This document shows, piece by piece, positions 1 to 10,519 of a stretch of DNA of 64,000 nt. Source of the stretch: Stenopsyche tienmushanensis. Lineage: Eukaryota; Arthropoda; Insecta; Trichoptera; Stenopsychidae. The notes under the pieces are model-generated. The model was not told the origin of the DNA, ran no database searches, and worked only from the letters and a program-made list of their open reading frames with translations. How positions within the stretch are numbered: position 1 is the first letter of the stretch; every line of letters begins with the position of its first letter. The stretch is taken from NCBI GenBank assembly GCA_008973525.1, contig WACJ01000100.1, positions 62,001 to 126,000 on the forward strand, written 5' to 3'. The translations under genes were made by a program, and so were the position numbers.

Positions 1-820
1 GCTCTGGAATGAAATTCGCATAAATTTTTGATAGTCCCACAGAACGATAAACTCGAATCAATATTTGCAGGGAGAGAAATAGTTTTACATGAAGAGTATA
101 CGTAATGGTATTAGGTCGGGGAAGACGGTATGCAATGATACAATCTAGTTGCGGATGCTGCACATACTTTGGCGATAGGAACGCAATTGAATTCGGATTG
201 CTAAGACGATGCCAAAATAATTTCGTGAGGTCGGTTGCCAGACCTACGGAAACTGGTAAACCAATAATATGGTTATCCAAATCTGAAAACTGTGAGATAA
301 TTTAGTGCTCAGTAATACCGATAGACTTTATATGGGGACAATAAATTTATAGCGAGCGATACTCGCTGAGCTTCTGTGGAGACCAAGAGTCGCACAATGT
401 ATTGCGTCTGGGGTAAATCTCATTATGTATAATAACATTCTGCTTCATAAATTACTCTTTCAAAGGCCAAAGATGCAATGTTTCACTCCAGATCGATTGG
501 AACTCATCAAAAATTATATTGATAAAGCTGAAGATGTATACTATCTAAATGATCATGTATGAATCATTTTAATGCACAATTTCCGTATAAAAGGAATGAC
601 TATATTTGGCGTTAAAATGCTATAGAATATATCATATGATACAAACATAAATTTAAATGAAATTTCTTTATAATGCACATTTAGCACTTGAATTTTAAGA
701 TTTATACACAAATGTCGCATTCAGCAAGGAAAACATTTTTCATTGTATGGTAATTCAGTATAGCACTTAGAAATTCTAAATACATTGGAACTTGATACAT
801 ATATGGGCGCGAATACAACG
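1..820. other. No recognisable gene
   Basis: AT-rich sequence. A 66-codon open frame on the plus strand (105-305) lies in a slightly GC-richer patch, but its product resembles no family I know and there is no exon context. Nothing else is supported here. Confidence 0.5.
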
Positions 821-947
821 GAATCACGGTTATAGCGAGCAATCGTATATTTTAGTCTTGGTCAATCTTTAATAATTGAAAATGCAAAATAGATGTAAAT
901 GTATCAGGTCATTCCAAAAATTCGTGCGCATTTTTGGGATTTTTTCT

Positions 948-1850
948 ATAGGGTGTCCCATAAGTTTCTTTCGTTTTCATATTAATAAAAAAATAAACAA
1001 CAATTTGTATTACATCAAAATTTATTGAATAATATATTATTCATTCTGTTCTATTACCTTTCTCCATCTCTCCGGAAGCCTCATAATGCCTTCTTGCCAA
1101 AATTTCCCAGGTTTGTTGGAAAAATATTGATCAAGGTACATTTTTATATCGTTTTTTGAATTAAAATTTTTACCACGTAAAGAATTTTTCAATGAAATAA
1201 ATAAATAATAATCTGAAGGGGCAATGTCCGGAGAGTATGGAGGATGAGGTAAAACATCCCAGTCAAATGATAATAATTTATTTCTGACGAGCAAAGACAC
1301 ATGAAAAACAATGCCTCGTTTGTTCGCTAACTCTGGCCGTTTTCTGGCAATTGCATCCTTTAGATTGTCTAGTTGGAAACAATATTTTGTTGAATTGATC
1401 GTTTCACCTTGCTGAAGTAGCTCATAATAAACTACCCGTTTCCAGTCCCACCAAATGCATAGCAAAACTTTTTTTGGACGTAGGTCAGGTTTAGCTACAA
1501 TTAAAGCTTCTGTACCCTTCGTCCAAGACCGTTTACGTTGGATATTCTCATCGAGTATCCAACTTTCATCTCTCTCAAGTCTCTTCAAAAAAGATTGGCT
1601 ATTATGTCGTTGGAGAAGAAGATTGCATGTTGAAATACGCTGAAGTTTATTTGAGTCAGTCAGTTCATGAGTAAGCCACACATCTGAACGATTGATGTAG
1701 CCCAATTTTGTCAGATGATTATGGACGGATGTTCGCGGAATTTCTAACTTGTTAGCTATTTCGCGAAAAGTATATCGCGGGTTTTCTTCAACCATGGCTA
1801 TGATTAGATCTGTGTTCATTTGCGAAAGAAACTTATGCGACAACCTAATA
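948..1850 (-). mobile_element. mariner element A, copy 1 (internally deleted)
   Basis: Inverted ends are visible: TAGGGTGTCCCATAAG at the left (949-964) and its near complement cttatgcgacaacctaa at the right (1832-1848), with TA on both sides. The element is about 900 bp, against about 1.3 kb for a typical mariner. The transposase frame starts inside the right terminal repeat, so the 5' leader and first helix-turn-helix are missing. A second copy (8759-9168) has the same junction, which means the deletion predates amplification of this subfamily. It lies inside a pogo-type MITE. Confidence 0.85.
1037..1843 (-). pseudogene. mariner transposase, N-terminally deleted and catalytically dead
   Basis: This 268-residue frame resembles the C-terminal three quarters of a mariner DDD transposase (usual length about 340-350 aa), an enzyme that cuts and pastes DNA at TA sites. 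Visible in order: second helix-turn-helix (ENPRYTFREIANKLEIPRTS, residues about 20-40), the linker motif (WLTHELTD; WVPHEL in the family), the first catalytic Asp (RDESWIL), IWWDWKRVVYYEL, the PHPPYSPDIAPSDYYLF motif with the third Asp, and a C-terminal PERWRKVIEQN. The usual HQDNARPH stretch with the second Asp is reduced to a single His between GIVF and VSLLV. This is an in-frame loss of about seven codons (near 1300), so the protein cannot be active. The first helix-turn-helix is also missing, and the start Met lies within the terminal inverted repeat. The frame is otherwise open. Confidence 0.85.
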
Positions 1851-1950
1851 TTTCCGATCGATCGTCGCAGTCAAGATTTATCCTAATTTTTTTGATATTC
1901 ACAACCAGCGACTTAGAGGACTCGTCGATGCTCGCTATAACCGAGTACAT

Positions 1951-2397
1951 CCTAAAAAATATCTTTAAATTTCACTTTAATTGAATTTAATAAATATTCA
2001 TTATTATGCATATAACTGTTATTCGAAAATCATAGTGGTTTTGTTAAACAACTTCAAAGGGTTTTAAATTATTTTAGCGTCTTCATAACAGTTTAAAGCT
2101 CGGATTTATGTACTTTTATGTCAGATAAGTTTTTATGCATATTGATGTTCATTTTTATAGGGGAGGTAATTATCCTTTGATCAATCAAAACAGTTGTATT
2201 TTATATATTTTTAATATAATCACAATAATAAAAAACTATGTTTAAAGTTAAGCATATTAAATCTCCATTAATCATGCCATCGGTATGTATTGTCAGGACG
2301 TATTAAGACATCAATAAATATTTGATCAGGCGATAAGGAATGTAGTTTTTAGATTGCTTATAATAAAGTGGCAGTCGGGTGGTCCAATTGCTGGAGT
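1951..2397. other. No recognisable gene
   Basis: AT-rich spacer between the mobile-element cluster and a short GC-richer patch. Nothing supported. Confidence 0.5.
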
Positions 2398-2530
2398 ATT
2401 CCAGGAATACCCATTACGCGCATCAAGAGGACCGAAGCCCTTCAGAAGATCAAGACTGAGGCTTGCGGACGCTTCGATTATTTTTATTTACATCAAAGTG
2501 AGCCACGAGATGATATCGAAAAATATCTGG
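2398..2530 (+). other. Coding-like patch, possible exon or exon relic
   Basis: A GC-richer patch in AT-rich surroundings. One plus-strand frame reads PGIPITRIKRTEALQKIKTE and then ACGRFDYFYLHQSEPRDDIE, with G/C-ending codons (ACC, GCC, CAG, AAG, ATC, GAG, TGC, CGC, TTC). An AG precedes it near 2399 and a GGTATA follows at about 2530, so it could be an internal exon, but the upstream tract is not pyrimidine-rich. I do not recognise the protein. A second open frame overlaps it. The evidence is codon composition only. Confidence 0.2.
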
Positions 2531-2603
2531 GTATATATATTTTTGATTGCTGTTTTGATTGGATTTTTTTTAATACGAACATTTATTATTTAACACAGCC
2601 TTA

Positions 2604-3055
2604 GGTCCGAATGGTTGTTTTTTTAAAATGCTATTTTAATGCAGACCACTAATGAAAATCACTGGCACTACCCCACGAGTAGTGCCATCAAAATGATTTA
2701 TCTATTCTTCGTTCATCACGTTTTAGATTTATCTGGCCGGCGGCCTTATGCGGCAACTTGTGGCGTGTAAGAGGGGTGTAACTATTTCACACCATACAAA
2801 TTCTCTTTTTTTTTGTTTCTGTCGTATCTTATTAACGTTTTCTTTTATAGCAATTTATTTATGTACAAGATGCTTAGGCTCGGCTATTAAACCTCATTAA
2901 ATAGTTATGCGTTTGCGTCATTCAAACAGACCATTTCAAGTTATTTAAAAAAAATAATTGAAAATGGAATGTTGCTTTATGGTAACGCAAGAAATTTCAT
3001 CTACTTTTAACATATGTGCATAAATCATTTTAAATTTGTGCAAACTTTGCAGACA
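2604..3055. other. No recognisable gene
   Basis: AT-rich spacer. Nothing supported. Confidence 0.5.
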
Positions 3056-3059
3056 AGTA

Positions 3060-3215
3060 TTGCTACTTAGACCAAGTGTTGGTATAGTGGTTTAGATCCT
3101 GGTTTGGGTTCAAATTCAGATTTTGGAAAAAACCTGTACTGTACCATATGTTAATTGATGGTTTCGATTGATAGTTCCGATTTAGATTTATCCTACGCGT
3201 CTACTATAACAAATT
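3060..3215 (+). repeat. tRNA-related SINE-like fragment
   Basis: TTGGTATAGTGG (about 3079-3090) fits an RNA polymerase III A box and GGTTCAAATTC (about 3107-3117) fits a B box. The gap between them is shorter than in a real tRNA, and the flanks do not fold into an acceptor stem, so this is not a tRNA gene. A related sequence (TATAGTGGGTTAAATCCTG) is present on the minus strand at 30361-30424. A degenerate tRNA-derived SINE head is the simplest reading; a chance match cannot be excluded. Confidence 0.35.
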
Positions 3216-3374
3216 TAAAAAAAAATCGTACAGATCCACATATGAGTGAAGGAATTTGCAATAATAATTTAAAATATCATTATAAAATAATGCTAATTTC
3301 GATGCTCATTTATAGATCCTTTTTCTAGAAAATGATCTTATGGAGATCACCTATATTCAATAACTTTCTCTAAA

Positions 3375-3672
3375 TGCTTTCGAGACAGAGTCCCCGGGTG
3401 ATGCTCCGCTCCCGCGAAATAGTCGCACTCGCACGCGGGTTCGTTCTGCTTTCGGACCGTTATGTAGCCGAATGGATGGATGGAATTGGATGAGCGTCGA
3501 ACAGAAAGAACTTCATCTTAGATAACGTCTTTATTGAACGCGAGACAGAGATCTAGCTGCGGGAAGGACGTCTTCTCGCAGCCAAGGCTATCCGACGACT
3601 TTTCACGACTCCCGCCTTGGACACGAAGAGAAAAGAGAGACGGAAGATGTCACTGTTAATCTGGCGAATTGA
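3375..3672 (-). repeat. LTR-retrotransposon-like fragment, copy 1
   Basis: A GC-rich island that, read on the minus strand, shares ordered blocks with 37505-37960: ACATCTTCCGTCTCTC, GGGAGTCG then GTCGTCGG, TAGCCTTG, GGACGTC/CTTCC, an AATAAA polyadenylation signal (about 3531-3536), TTCTTTCTGTTCGACG, and a downstream GGTCCGAAAGCAGAACG-like block. AATAAA followed by a short tail before a GC-rich leader is LTR-like. No gag or pol reading frame is present. It is a fragment, and the superfamily cannot be assigned. Confidence 0.45.
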
Positions 3673-4007
3673 ATCTGATTTGACTCATCGTATCTTCGAT
3701 ATTGAATAAACTTGACAGATTTTTTTTAAATCTATAAAAGCACAATTTTTCATCAGGATCTTTGCATATTTAAAATAAGAGTATTTTTTTAGAAGTCTAT
3801 TCGTGAAGAACAGACAGACATACATATATTCGATTGTATATCATATTAAGACTATTACGTTTTTATATTATTAAATCAGAGTGCCAAGATTTTTTTCTAA
3901 ATTAATAAAGTCGTCTGTATATTTGATCGTCTGTAATGTATTGTTCTCCGTTTGTGTTTCCGTGGGAACACAAAACAAATTTGACCGTTATAATATTATT
4001 TTCTATA

Positions 4008-4346
4008 GTTGATATCATAAACTTAGATGCTATAATCGTTTGTCCGTTACTTATCATGCGCACAAATCCACTTATCTGTCAGGACCGTCGCAGCGTGTAT
4101 GAAGCTTGTACATAAATAAATAAACACTATCGATAGCACACAATATTCGGTCGTTTCTTTTCGTAAACGTAAACAATATACTTGAAATCGATTAATTATA
4201 TCATTTGCACATCATTATTAATCGATACATTTGGGTTAATGATCTATACAATCGTACGATCTACGCAATATATTCTCTCCGTCTCTGTTTCTTTCCGTCA
4301 ATGGAATTTGGACACAACATTGTGTATTACCTCTTTGAGGAGTTAA
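4008..4346 (-). mobile_element. piggyBac-type (TTAA) MITE, copy 1, one end lost
   Basis: It shares its whole length with copies at 16780-17085, 34017-34410 and 61660-62056. Diagnostic internal blocks are ACTTATC..CAAATCCACTTATCTGTC, the TAAATAAATAAACACT tract and ATCTATACAATCGTACGAT. The right end reads ACCTCTTTGAGGAGTTAA with TTAA at 4343-4346. The left terminal repeat seen in other copies (TTAACCCTTTGA) is missing here. TTAA-flanked CCC(T/C)TT ends are characteristic of piggyBac-like elements. No coding capacity. Confidence 0.75.
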
Positions 4347-5640
4347 GTCAATAATTATCTATAAAAATATCAAGCTGTGTTTGTGTAATATATAAAAAGT
4401 GCTACTGGTTGATTTATGCTATATGGCGCGGCGCATGCGCGTAATGCGTTAATGTACATCTGTGTATGACGAACATAGAGAGTAGAAACGATTTTCTCTC
4501 TTTTTCCGATCAACTACCGCTTGTTTCACTTTTCGTCTCGTTTAGTCCAATTTTCCCTGCCATTCCTATAGAAGTTTCACTTTAAAAAAATCAATATGAC
4601 AAAAACAAAGTTTATTGGCGCAAAACGATATTCAATGTAATGGTTGATCAATCCGAAATCCTCAATTAAGTCAGTATGTTTGTATAATAGAATCGTTACA
4701 GGTATTTACTCGACGGGGCTCTGTTCTTCTTTAGCTGCTATTCGAGTTGCTTTGATGTTAAAATAGCAGACTAGGTGTGGACTCGGTGTATACTTTGTAT
4801 ATCAGGGACCAACCTCTTGCATCGGTTAACAGGAGATTTACGGGTCGTAAACTACACTTTTGTATGTTTGCACTGGGTTATTTCACTTCTTGGAATTCGT
4901 TCATCCATCGCCTGCTATTAAATGTCTACCGACTTAAATCGCGCCTTGAAAAGATCCATAATGAAATATCTTTTACGCTATACCGGCCCAATAACCAATT
5001 ATTTGCGATGTGTGAGATTCGCTAAATAAGCTATATAATTCGAATGGAACACGACCCGATGAACATAGCATGTTTGAGGATGTTATTTTAGATCGTCATT
5101 ATCAAAAATGAATTATTTTTTAATAATATCACCCATTTTCCTCGTCTACAGTGTTGAATTCATCGACTGATTGATCGGGACATTTAAAAAATACCCCGCC
5201 GAAAATACTTTGCATAGTCCGCCTATTTTTAGCCCGAATATGCCGATAAGTTTTATGAGGGCAAATCTCGCGTGCCTAAAATCAAAACTCCGACTAATTA
5301 AAGAATTAATGAAAATTTTTACAGCCCAACCCAGACCTCGTAGAAAATTAATTACATCGATGAAATTGGCAGAGACGGTGTTATTAAATATTTTATAACT
5401 CGAATTGTGAGCATATAAAGAACAGGGGAAACCATGCCGGCTTCACTCTGCACCCTTTCTATGGAGATTTTTTTAATTTTTGTTGTTGGCGCGATTGAAT
5501 TTAATCAAATATCTGAGCATTTTTGATCCTTAATAATATCGGGATGTTTCGTTTAAACGACGTCGTTAAATTGATACAGCAAATTAATATCAATTTCTGT
5601 AATGCCTGTAGAAAAACGTACTGCACAAAATCGCAATGAA
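4347..5640. other. No recognisable gene
   Basis: AT-rich. Two open frames on the plus strand (4777-5025 and 5171-5398) have no recognisable family. The 5200-5390 stretch is slightly GC-richer and could be a conserved non-coding patch, but nothing decides this. Confidence 0.45.
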
Positions 5641-5689
5641 AATGCTGCAGTATATTCAAAAAGCACAGCGAATAATTTTATTACAAACA

Positions 5690-6880
5690 AAGTAATAAGT
5701 TTACATGGAAATGGAATTAGTCTCCTTCAAAGTACTGTCCTCGGCTAGAGATGAACTTATGCCGACGTTGAATCCATGACTGGAAACATTTTTGGAAGGT
5801 TTCTTTCGGAAGCTTTCGTGGCCATCTCAATGTTAGGAATAGTGTCAAAACGTTTTCCTTTTAGCACGGTTTTTATTTTTGGGAAAAGCCAGAAATATCA
5901 TGGTGCTAAATCTGGTAAGTAAGGTGGATGTGGATACAGAAGAAGATTTTTTCAAGAAGAAGAAGAAGAAGGAAGCCATTAGTCCATTTTACTAGTCTCT
6001 TTCTTCATATATCGTTTAGCAAACGTTGCACTACGTCTTTGTAAAATTCAGAATTTACAGTTATTCCCCTTGGAACGAACTCGCACTGCTTGAAGACGAT
6101 CATTCAATTCCGTGCAAACTAAAACGCCATTTTCTTTCTGTTCGTCAGCCAAAAGTCTGGAAACAAATGCTTGGCACAGACCCGTAAAAGATGTCAACTT
6201 CTTCAGCAAGCTCTCGAATAGTTATTTGTCTGTTTGCACGAATATTTTTTGCCGTCTTCAACCGACTCATTTTGATTTTTAAACCACTTTTAAACGGTAT
6301 TCAGAGTTACCACATTATCGTCATATATCGATTTAAACATGATGCGCGACAGACGCGATAAACACAACCTCACTCTAGCGGCTATGGAGACTGACTAACC
6401 GATTAACCATTAGCCCATTTTTCTGGCCTCTTTCTTCGTATATCGCTTCGTAAACATTGCACTACGCCTTTGCAAAATTCGAAATGTACATGGTCTTAAT
6501 GTTCGATTTTGGACGATGTGCCTTTTTAGAGCGAGGGGATTTAGGGATTTTCCATTGAGAAATCTGCATTTTCGTCTCAGGGTCATAGCCATAGACCCAA
6601 CTTTCATCTCCAGTTAGAATTTTGGTCATGAAGTCTGGATCTATTTAACATTTTTCCTTATGTTCGTCAATCAAAAGTCTGTGAACTGCACTCACTAAAC
6701 ACTCTTCAGAGCTATCACATTATCGCCATACGTCTATTTTAACATTTCATGAGCTTCTTTGGCATTTATGCAACTTAAAACAAAACTCAATGCTAACGCG
6801 TTGATTGAAATTCATTATGCGCGACAGACGCGATAAACACGATCTCATTCTAGCGGCTATGGAGACTGATCAACTAGTCA
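5690..6880 (-). mobile_element. Rearranged mariner element B (SETMAR-like transposase relic)
   Basis: Minus-strand translation in several frames gives pieces of a mariner transposase. From the 5' side (right): a broken first helix-turn-helix (FCFKLHK, YGDN), then FMTKILTGDESWVYGYDPET and KMQISQWKIPKSPRSKKAHR (first Asp in GDES), then a second partial copy of the N-terminal half ending ELNDRLQA..EFVPRGITVN, and finally SPDLAPC.FWLFPKIK (near 5900) with the C-terminal RGQYFEGD (near 5720). The LFPKLK and YFEGD signatures place it with mariners whose transposase resembles that of SETMAR. Stops and frameshifts are frequent and the HDNAPAH region is missing. No functional product is possible. Confidence 0.8.
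5978..6875 (-). repeat. Partial tandem duplication within mariner B
   Basis: Two segments occur twice in direct orientation about 430-475 bp apart. Near 5978-6053 and 6408-6485: 'CCATTAG(T/C)CCATTTT' followed by 'CTCTTTCTTC(A/G)TATATCG'. Near 6340-6396 and 6814-6870: 'ATGCGCGACAGACGCG' followed by 'CTAGCGGCTATGGAGACTGA'. The copies have diverged at many positions, so the duplication or nested insertion is old. The second segment marks the 5' untranslated end of the element, so a second 5' end lies inside the first copy. Confidence 0.75.
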
Positions 6881-6959
6881 TAACGTATACAAACTTGACA
6901 CAGTTTGTCTCAGCTGATCGAGCTATCAAATATATGACATGAAATGGATCAGCTGAGTG

Positions 6960-8757
6960 ACCTTCTTTTTTGAAAAACTTCTCTATTTGCTTAGGTTGAA
7001 GATTAATTTCCAAAGTGGAAATCTGAAAATTGTAGCGATTCCTCATTCGTTCTTGGTATATTCCAATACTTTCCCATTGATGAGATATACTTTAGAAAAT
7101 TATAAGCCAATAGAATTTATTTGTGCTGAATAAGAAGAAAAAAAAATGGATTAGTTTTTTGCTTTGGGATCGTTGAAGAGCATTCCCACGGAAACACAAA
7201 AGGCCTGATTAAAAATGCAATTAAGCGTTTGTTACATATATAACGCATTACATAGTAGCTTTTGTTAGCACAGTAGATTAATTTTTGTGTCTTATTTGTG
7301 GGTGTAGGTTCAAATTCGCTCTGTAAATGAGTCATCAAATTATTTGGAAGATTAACAGTATTAATATTTTGATAAAACCGCAAACTTTGATTTTTATGAA
7401 TTCTTTGGGCACTATTATTTTTTTAAATATGAAATTCTTTCAAGAAGACGATGATCTTCAGCAATGACAATTATTGTGAATATTAAATTATACTATAATA
7501 AAATCTGCCCTGATTATTTTAAATTATTTTCAACATTAAATAGGGGTAGAAAAATGTAGGAATCTCTCCAATGCCTGCGTATGTTATCATCTTAATCAAC
7601 TGTCCTTTTTCTCCATTCGTGTACTAAATCATCCCCCCGAGCTTTAATTAAACCCATTAAACCCTGGCGATTCAAAATTAAAGCCATAAAAAATTATCAA
7701 ATTATCATTTCGTGCATTCATATGCATAAGAAAAAATACACACGTTCAGCGGGCAGCATGCAAAATCTAATATATTCGGCCCCGCCTTTCACTTGGTCGT
7801 AAAAAAGGGTTGTTTGATCTATCCCTAAAAACAATTTACATATTCTTCCCGTTGAAGCCCACACGTCCCGTCGTAGCCACCCTCTCGTTTCTCTGGATTT
7901 GTTCGTTAAATTATTTAATTAAAAGCGGTGCAAGTTTTTATTATTTTACAAGCGGCGGGGTAAAAGAAAAGGTCGATTTGGAGAGAAGCAGGTGCGAAAT
8001 AATTAAACTCAATAATAAAAAACATGTTTCAAATGTAAAAAAAAGTTTTGCCATACTTTCAATTACCACATTAGCAGAAAATATATTTTAAAAACCCATA
8101 AGAACAATGTACACGCTTTATATGCAAATTGTATTTAAATACCTTTTTCAAAAGCCTATGCAATTCATTTCCATCTTGATGTGAACTCATCTATTGCAGC
8201 GTATTTTAAAATTGATAATTTCTTTAAGGATGATTCATATTAAGCCCATGGATTGATATTTGGAATATTTTGATTAAATCTCTCATTAAAAATATTGTTT
8301 TGGCAACAAGATTTCTATGCCAATAACACGAGTTTATGAACGCTGATTCCATGAACTTGGACGATGTCTCTTCTCTTTAAATTTATGGTATCATATTTGT
8401 GTGACTTCAGTTTTAACATTTTTTAACCGTTCAGCCATTCTTTATTTCATTCCAAATTACTTGACAGCTGATATATACGACAGTAGGAGGTCGCACAGAT
8501 GTTAACAATCATTGGTATGAAACCTTATTTTTTGTATTTAAATGAATTAATTTTTACCTATCTTCAATAGAATGAGGTTTTTAACCCTTCCTGGCTATGA
8601 ACTATGTAATTGACTCCAATCATGCATTGAACCATATGCAACTAAGTGATGTCAAAATTACTATTTATGTGTTGATTGTCCAAATCTATCAATGTATACA
8701 TAATTTTGTATGCCAGTCTGTGGTATATTTTATAAGATATATCGTCGTTGCATATCG
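6960..8757. other. No recognisable gene
   Basis: AT-rich spacer. Open frames at 7117-7383 (minus) and 7810-8091 and 8597-8836 (plus) have low-complexity, Ile/Phe/Lys-rich products typical of chance frames. Nothing supported. Confidence 0.5.
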
Positions 8758-8758
8758 G

Positions 8759-9168
8759 CGTTTTCTGGCAATTGCATCCTTTAGATTGTCTAGTTGGAAA
8801 CAATATTTTGTTGAATTGATCGTTTCACCTTATTGAAGTAGCTCATAATAAACTACCCTCTTCCAGTCCCACCAATCAACTTTCATCTCCAGTGACAAGT
8901 CTCTTCAAAAAAGGTTGGCTATTATGTCGTTGGAGAAGAAGATCGCATGTTGAAATACGCTGAAGTTTATTTGAGTCAGTCAGTTCATGAGGAAGCCACA
9001 TATCTGAACGATTAATGTAGCACAATTTTGTCAGATGATTATGGACGGATATTCGTGGAATTTCTAACTTGTTAGCTATTTCGCGAACAGTATATCGCGG
9101 GTTTTCTTCAACCATGGCTATAATTAGATCTGTGTTCATTTGCGAAAGAAACTTATGGGACAACCTAA
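8759..9168 (-). mobile_element. mariner element A, copy 2, truncated
   Basis: Closely matches 948-1850. The right terminal repeat (AAACTTATGGGACAACCTAA, 9149-9168) is intact, followed by TA. The left part beyond 8759 is missing, so there is no 3' terminal repeat. About 110 bp between the CCACCAA at about 8871 and the first catalytic motif have also been deleted. It shares with copy 1 the junction that joins the terminal repeat directly to the second helix-turn-helix. Confidence 0.85.
8876..9150 (-). pseudogene. mariner A transposase fragment
   Basis: Encodes MNTDLIIAMVEENPRYTVRE, WLPHELTDSNKLQRISTCDL and FLKRLVTGDES: the second helix-turn-helix, the linker and the first catalytic Asp in its canonical VTGDES context. 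Copy 1 has RDES at this position, so copy 2 keeps the more ancestral residues here. The frame runs through an internal deletion directly after GDES. The open frame continues upstream to 9232, outside the element, which is not coding evidence. Non-functional. Confidence 0.8.
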
Positions 9169-9248
9169 TATATTGTATAGGGTAGGGAGTTTTTAGTCTC
9201 ACTCGCGGCCCCGAAAAAGGATGCGAGTCCACTAATTCTTACCGGCTG

Positions 9249-9330
9249 CTAGGAAGGGTCAAAAGGTTTCCGTGTTCAACCGGTCCGAATTTCGGATCGC
9301 TGACACAACGAAAGAGCGCTTCGCGATTGG
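9249..9330 (+). repeat. Fragment of dispersed repeat R
   Basis: The core GGTTTCCGTGTTCAACCGGT..CGAATTTCGGATCGC matches the middle of the repeats at 19807-20289 and 35598-35906, and the reverse strand of 28253-28400. Terminal repeats are not preserved here. Confidence 0.55.
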
Positions 9331-10434
9331 ACATAAAAATGTCCATAGAACATGATCTAGTCACCTAACCTAGCCAATGAGTCCTTAAATCGCCCGTACC
9401 CTTTGAGGAACTTCATTGAAAGTGAATTTCATATGGATTTAAAAGTGTTGAAATGTTGGTATTTTTTAAATTTTAAACCATTAAACAATAGTTGTGTTCC
9501 CCTGACTTGGCAAAGTCGGTAAATATGATTAAATACCCATAAGAATTCGTGCAGCCATCCTTCTTAAAGTATCTTGCGGGATATCTAAAATCTGATCTCA
9601 TTGGCCCGTTATCAAGATATACTCCAGATCCGAAGAGATCACTCTTCGGAAAAAAGGGAATGCCGTTCAACGTCAATGTCAAAAATAATATTCTGTTGAC
9701 CTCAACATTGAAGGATTGCTATGTCGTGATGCTGAACAGATCTCGAAACGAATTTTATCGCCATGCCAAGCTACTGATCTTGGCTCCACTTAAAAATCGA
9801 AGAACAAATGTACAGCTAAAAACGTAAAATTGGGTTGAGGAGACTTGCATTGGATTTTTCGAGCTTCTCATGGCCTAATCGCTGTCTATTAATTTGGTGA
9901 GGTGTCAACGGGCTCTCATTTTGTCACGTTCGATAATCGCGAAGAACTGTTATTCTGCGTAAGTTCTGCCTATTTCGGTTTCCAGTATCGTCAGATCTTA
10001 TCTGCTGTTTTGCTAGTGAAATGACCACAATAAATCACAGTAGCCATGACGAAAGAATTAGCATACCTGCTAATTAATATAACACTTGGTATATATCACC
10101 TTCCGATGGCCAACGTCAGATAACCGGATCAGAAAACTTATTATTGTGTCGGCTGTTCCATAATTTATTAACGAAAAAATATCACCCGAAAGATCAATAG
10201 TATGCTAATTAAATAGTGTAGGTTTTATTGAAATGCTCCGAGATTAAATTGCATCAATAAAAATCAATGCGTTCAGTGACTTCTTGAAAACATCCCAAAT
10301 CTTTCAATTAATCGAAGAATGATCGATGCGAATGAAATTGTTCATAAGAAATTCATTAATGAGTATATCAAATATGGTGAACGTTAAAGAAAAGGTGAAT
10401 AAAGACTTGCAATATATATATATAATAACCTGTA
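9331..10434. other. No recognisable gene
   Basis: A 92-codon frame at 9549-9827 (plus) is unrecognised and overlaps an equally open minus frame. The 9850-10050 segment is moderately GC-rich with no clear coding. Nothing else supported. Confidence 0.45.
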
Positions 10435-10515
10435 GGGTAGGATAATCGCGTATTTGCGAGCGAATAGTACACGTCTTCCCGTGACCAAGACTATCGGACG
10501 ACTCTGATTGTTCAG
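10435..10515 (-). repeat. Compound fragment: TCGCGTATTTGCGA end plus LTR-like block
   Basis: TCGCGTATTTGCGA at 10446-10459 is preceded by GGGTAGGATAA, as at 37985-38010. The adjoining GTCTTCCCGTGACCAAGACT..CGGACGACTC resembles the GTCGTCGG/TAGCCTTG blocks of the LTR-like fragments at 3375-3672 and 37505-37960. Both parts also lie next to each other near 37960, so they may belong to one composite repeat. Confidence 0.45.
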
Positions 10516-10519
10516 GAAT

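Larger units (their letters stand above)
825..1945. mobile_element. pogo/Tigger-type MITE, split by a mariner
   Basis: Inverted arms containing CGGTTATAGCGAGC occur at 828-841 (plus) and at about 1930-1943 (complement: GCTCGCTATAACCG). 'Cgnttatancgagc' ends are typical of pogo/Tigger-like MITEs in arthropods (established knowledge). The roughly 1.1 kb between the arms is mostly the mariner at 948-1850, so the original MITE would have been about 220 bp. Other arms of the same type occur at 30461-30607 and 52157-52295. The exact terminal base is uncertain. Confidence 0.6.

Noticed and set aside
904..940. TCATTCCAAAAATTCGTGCG, resembling another mariner terminal repeat next to element A
   Set aside because: No matching opposite end or transposase; could be chance or a tiny relic.
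3079..3117. Possible tRNA gene
   Set aside because: A- and B-box-like words are too close, and no acceptor or anticodon stem forms; listed only as a SINE-like fragment.
6410..6607. 65-codon minus frame inside mariner B
   Set aside because: The transposase motif TGDESWVYGYDPET reads in a different frame of the same strand; this frame is a shadow.
9549..9827. 92-codon plus frame
   Set aside because: Unrecognised, overlaps an open minus frame; no supporting signal.
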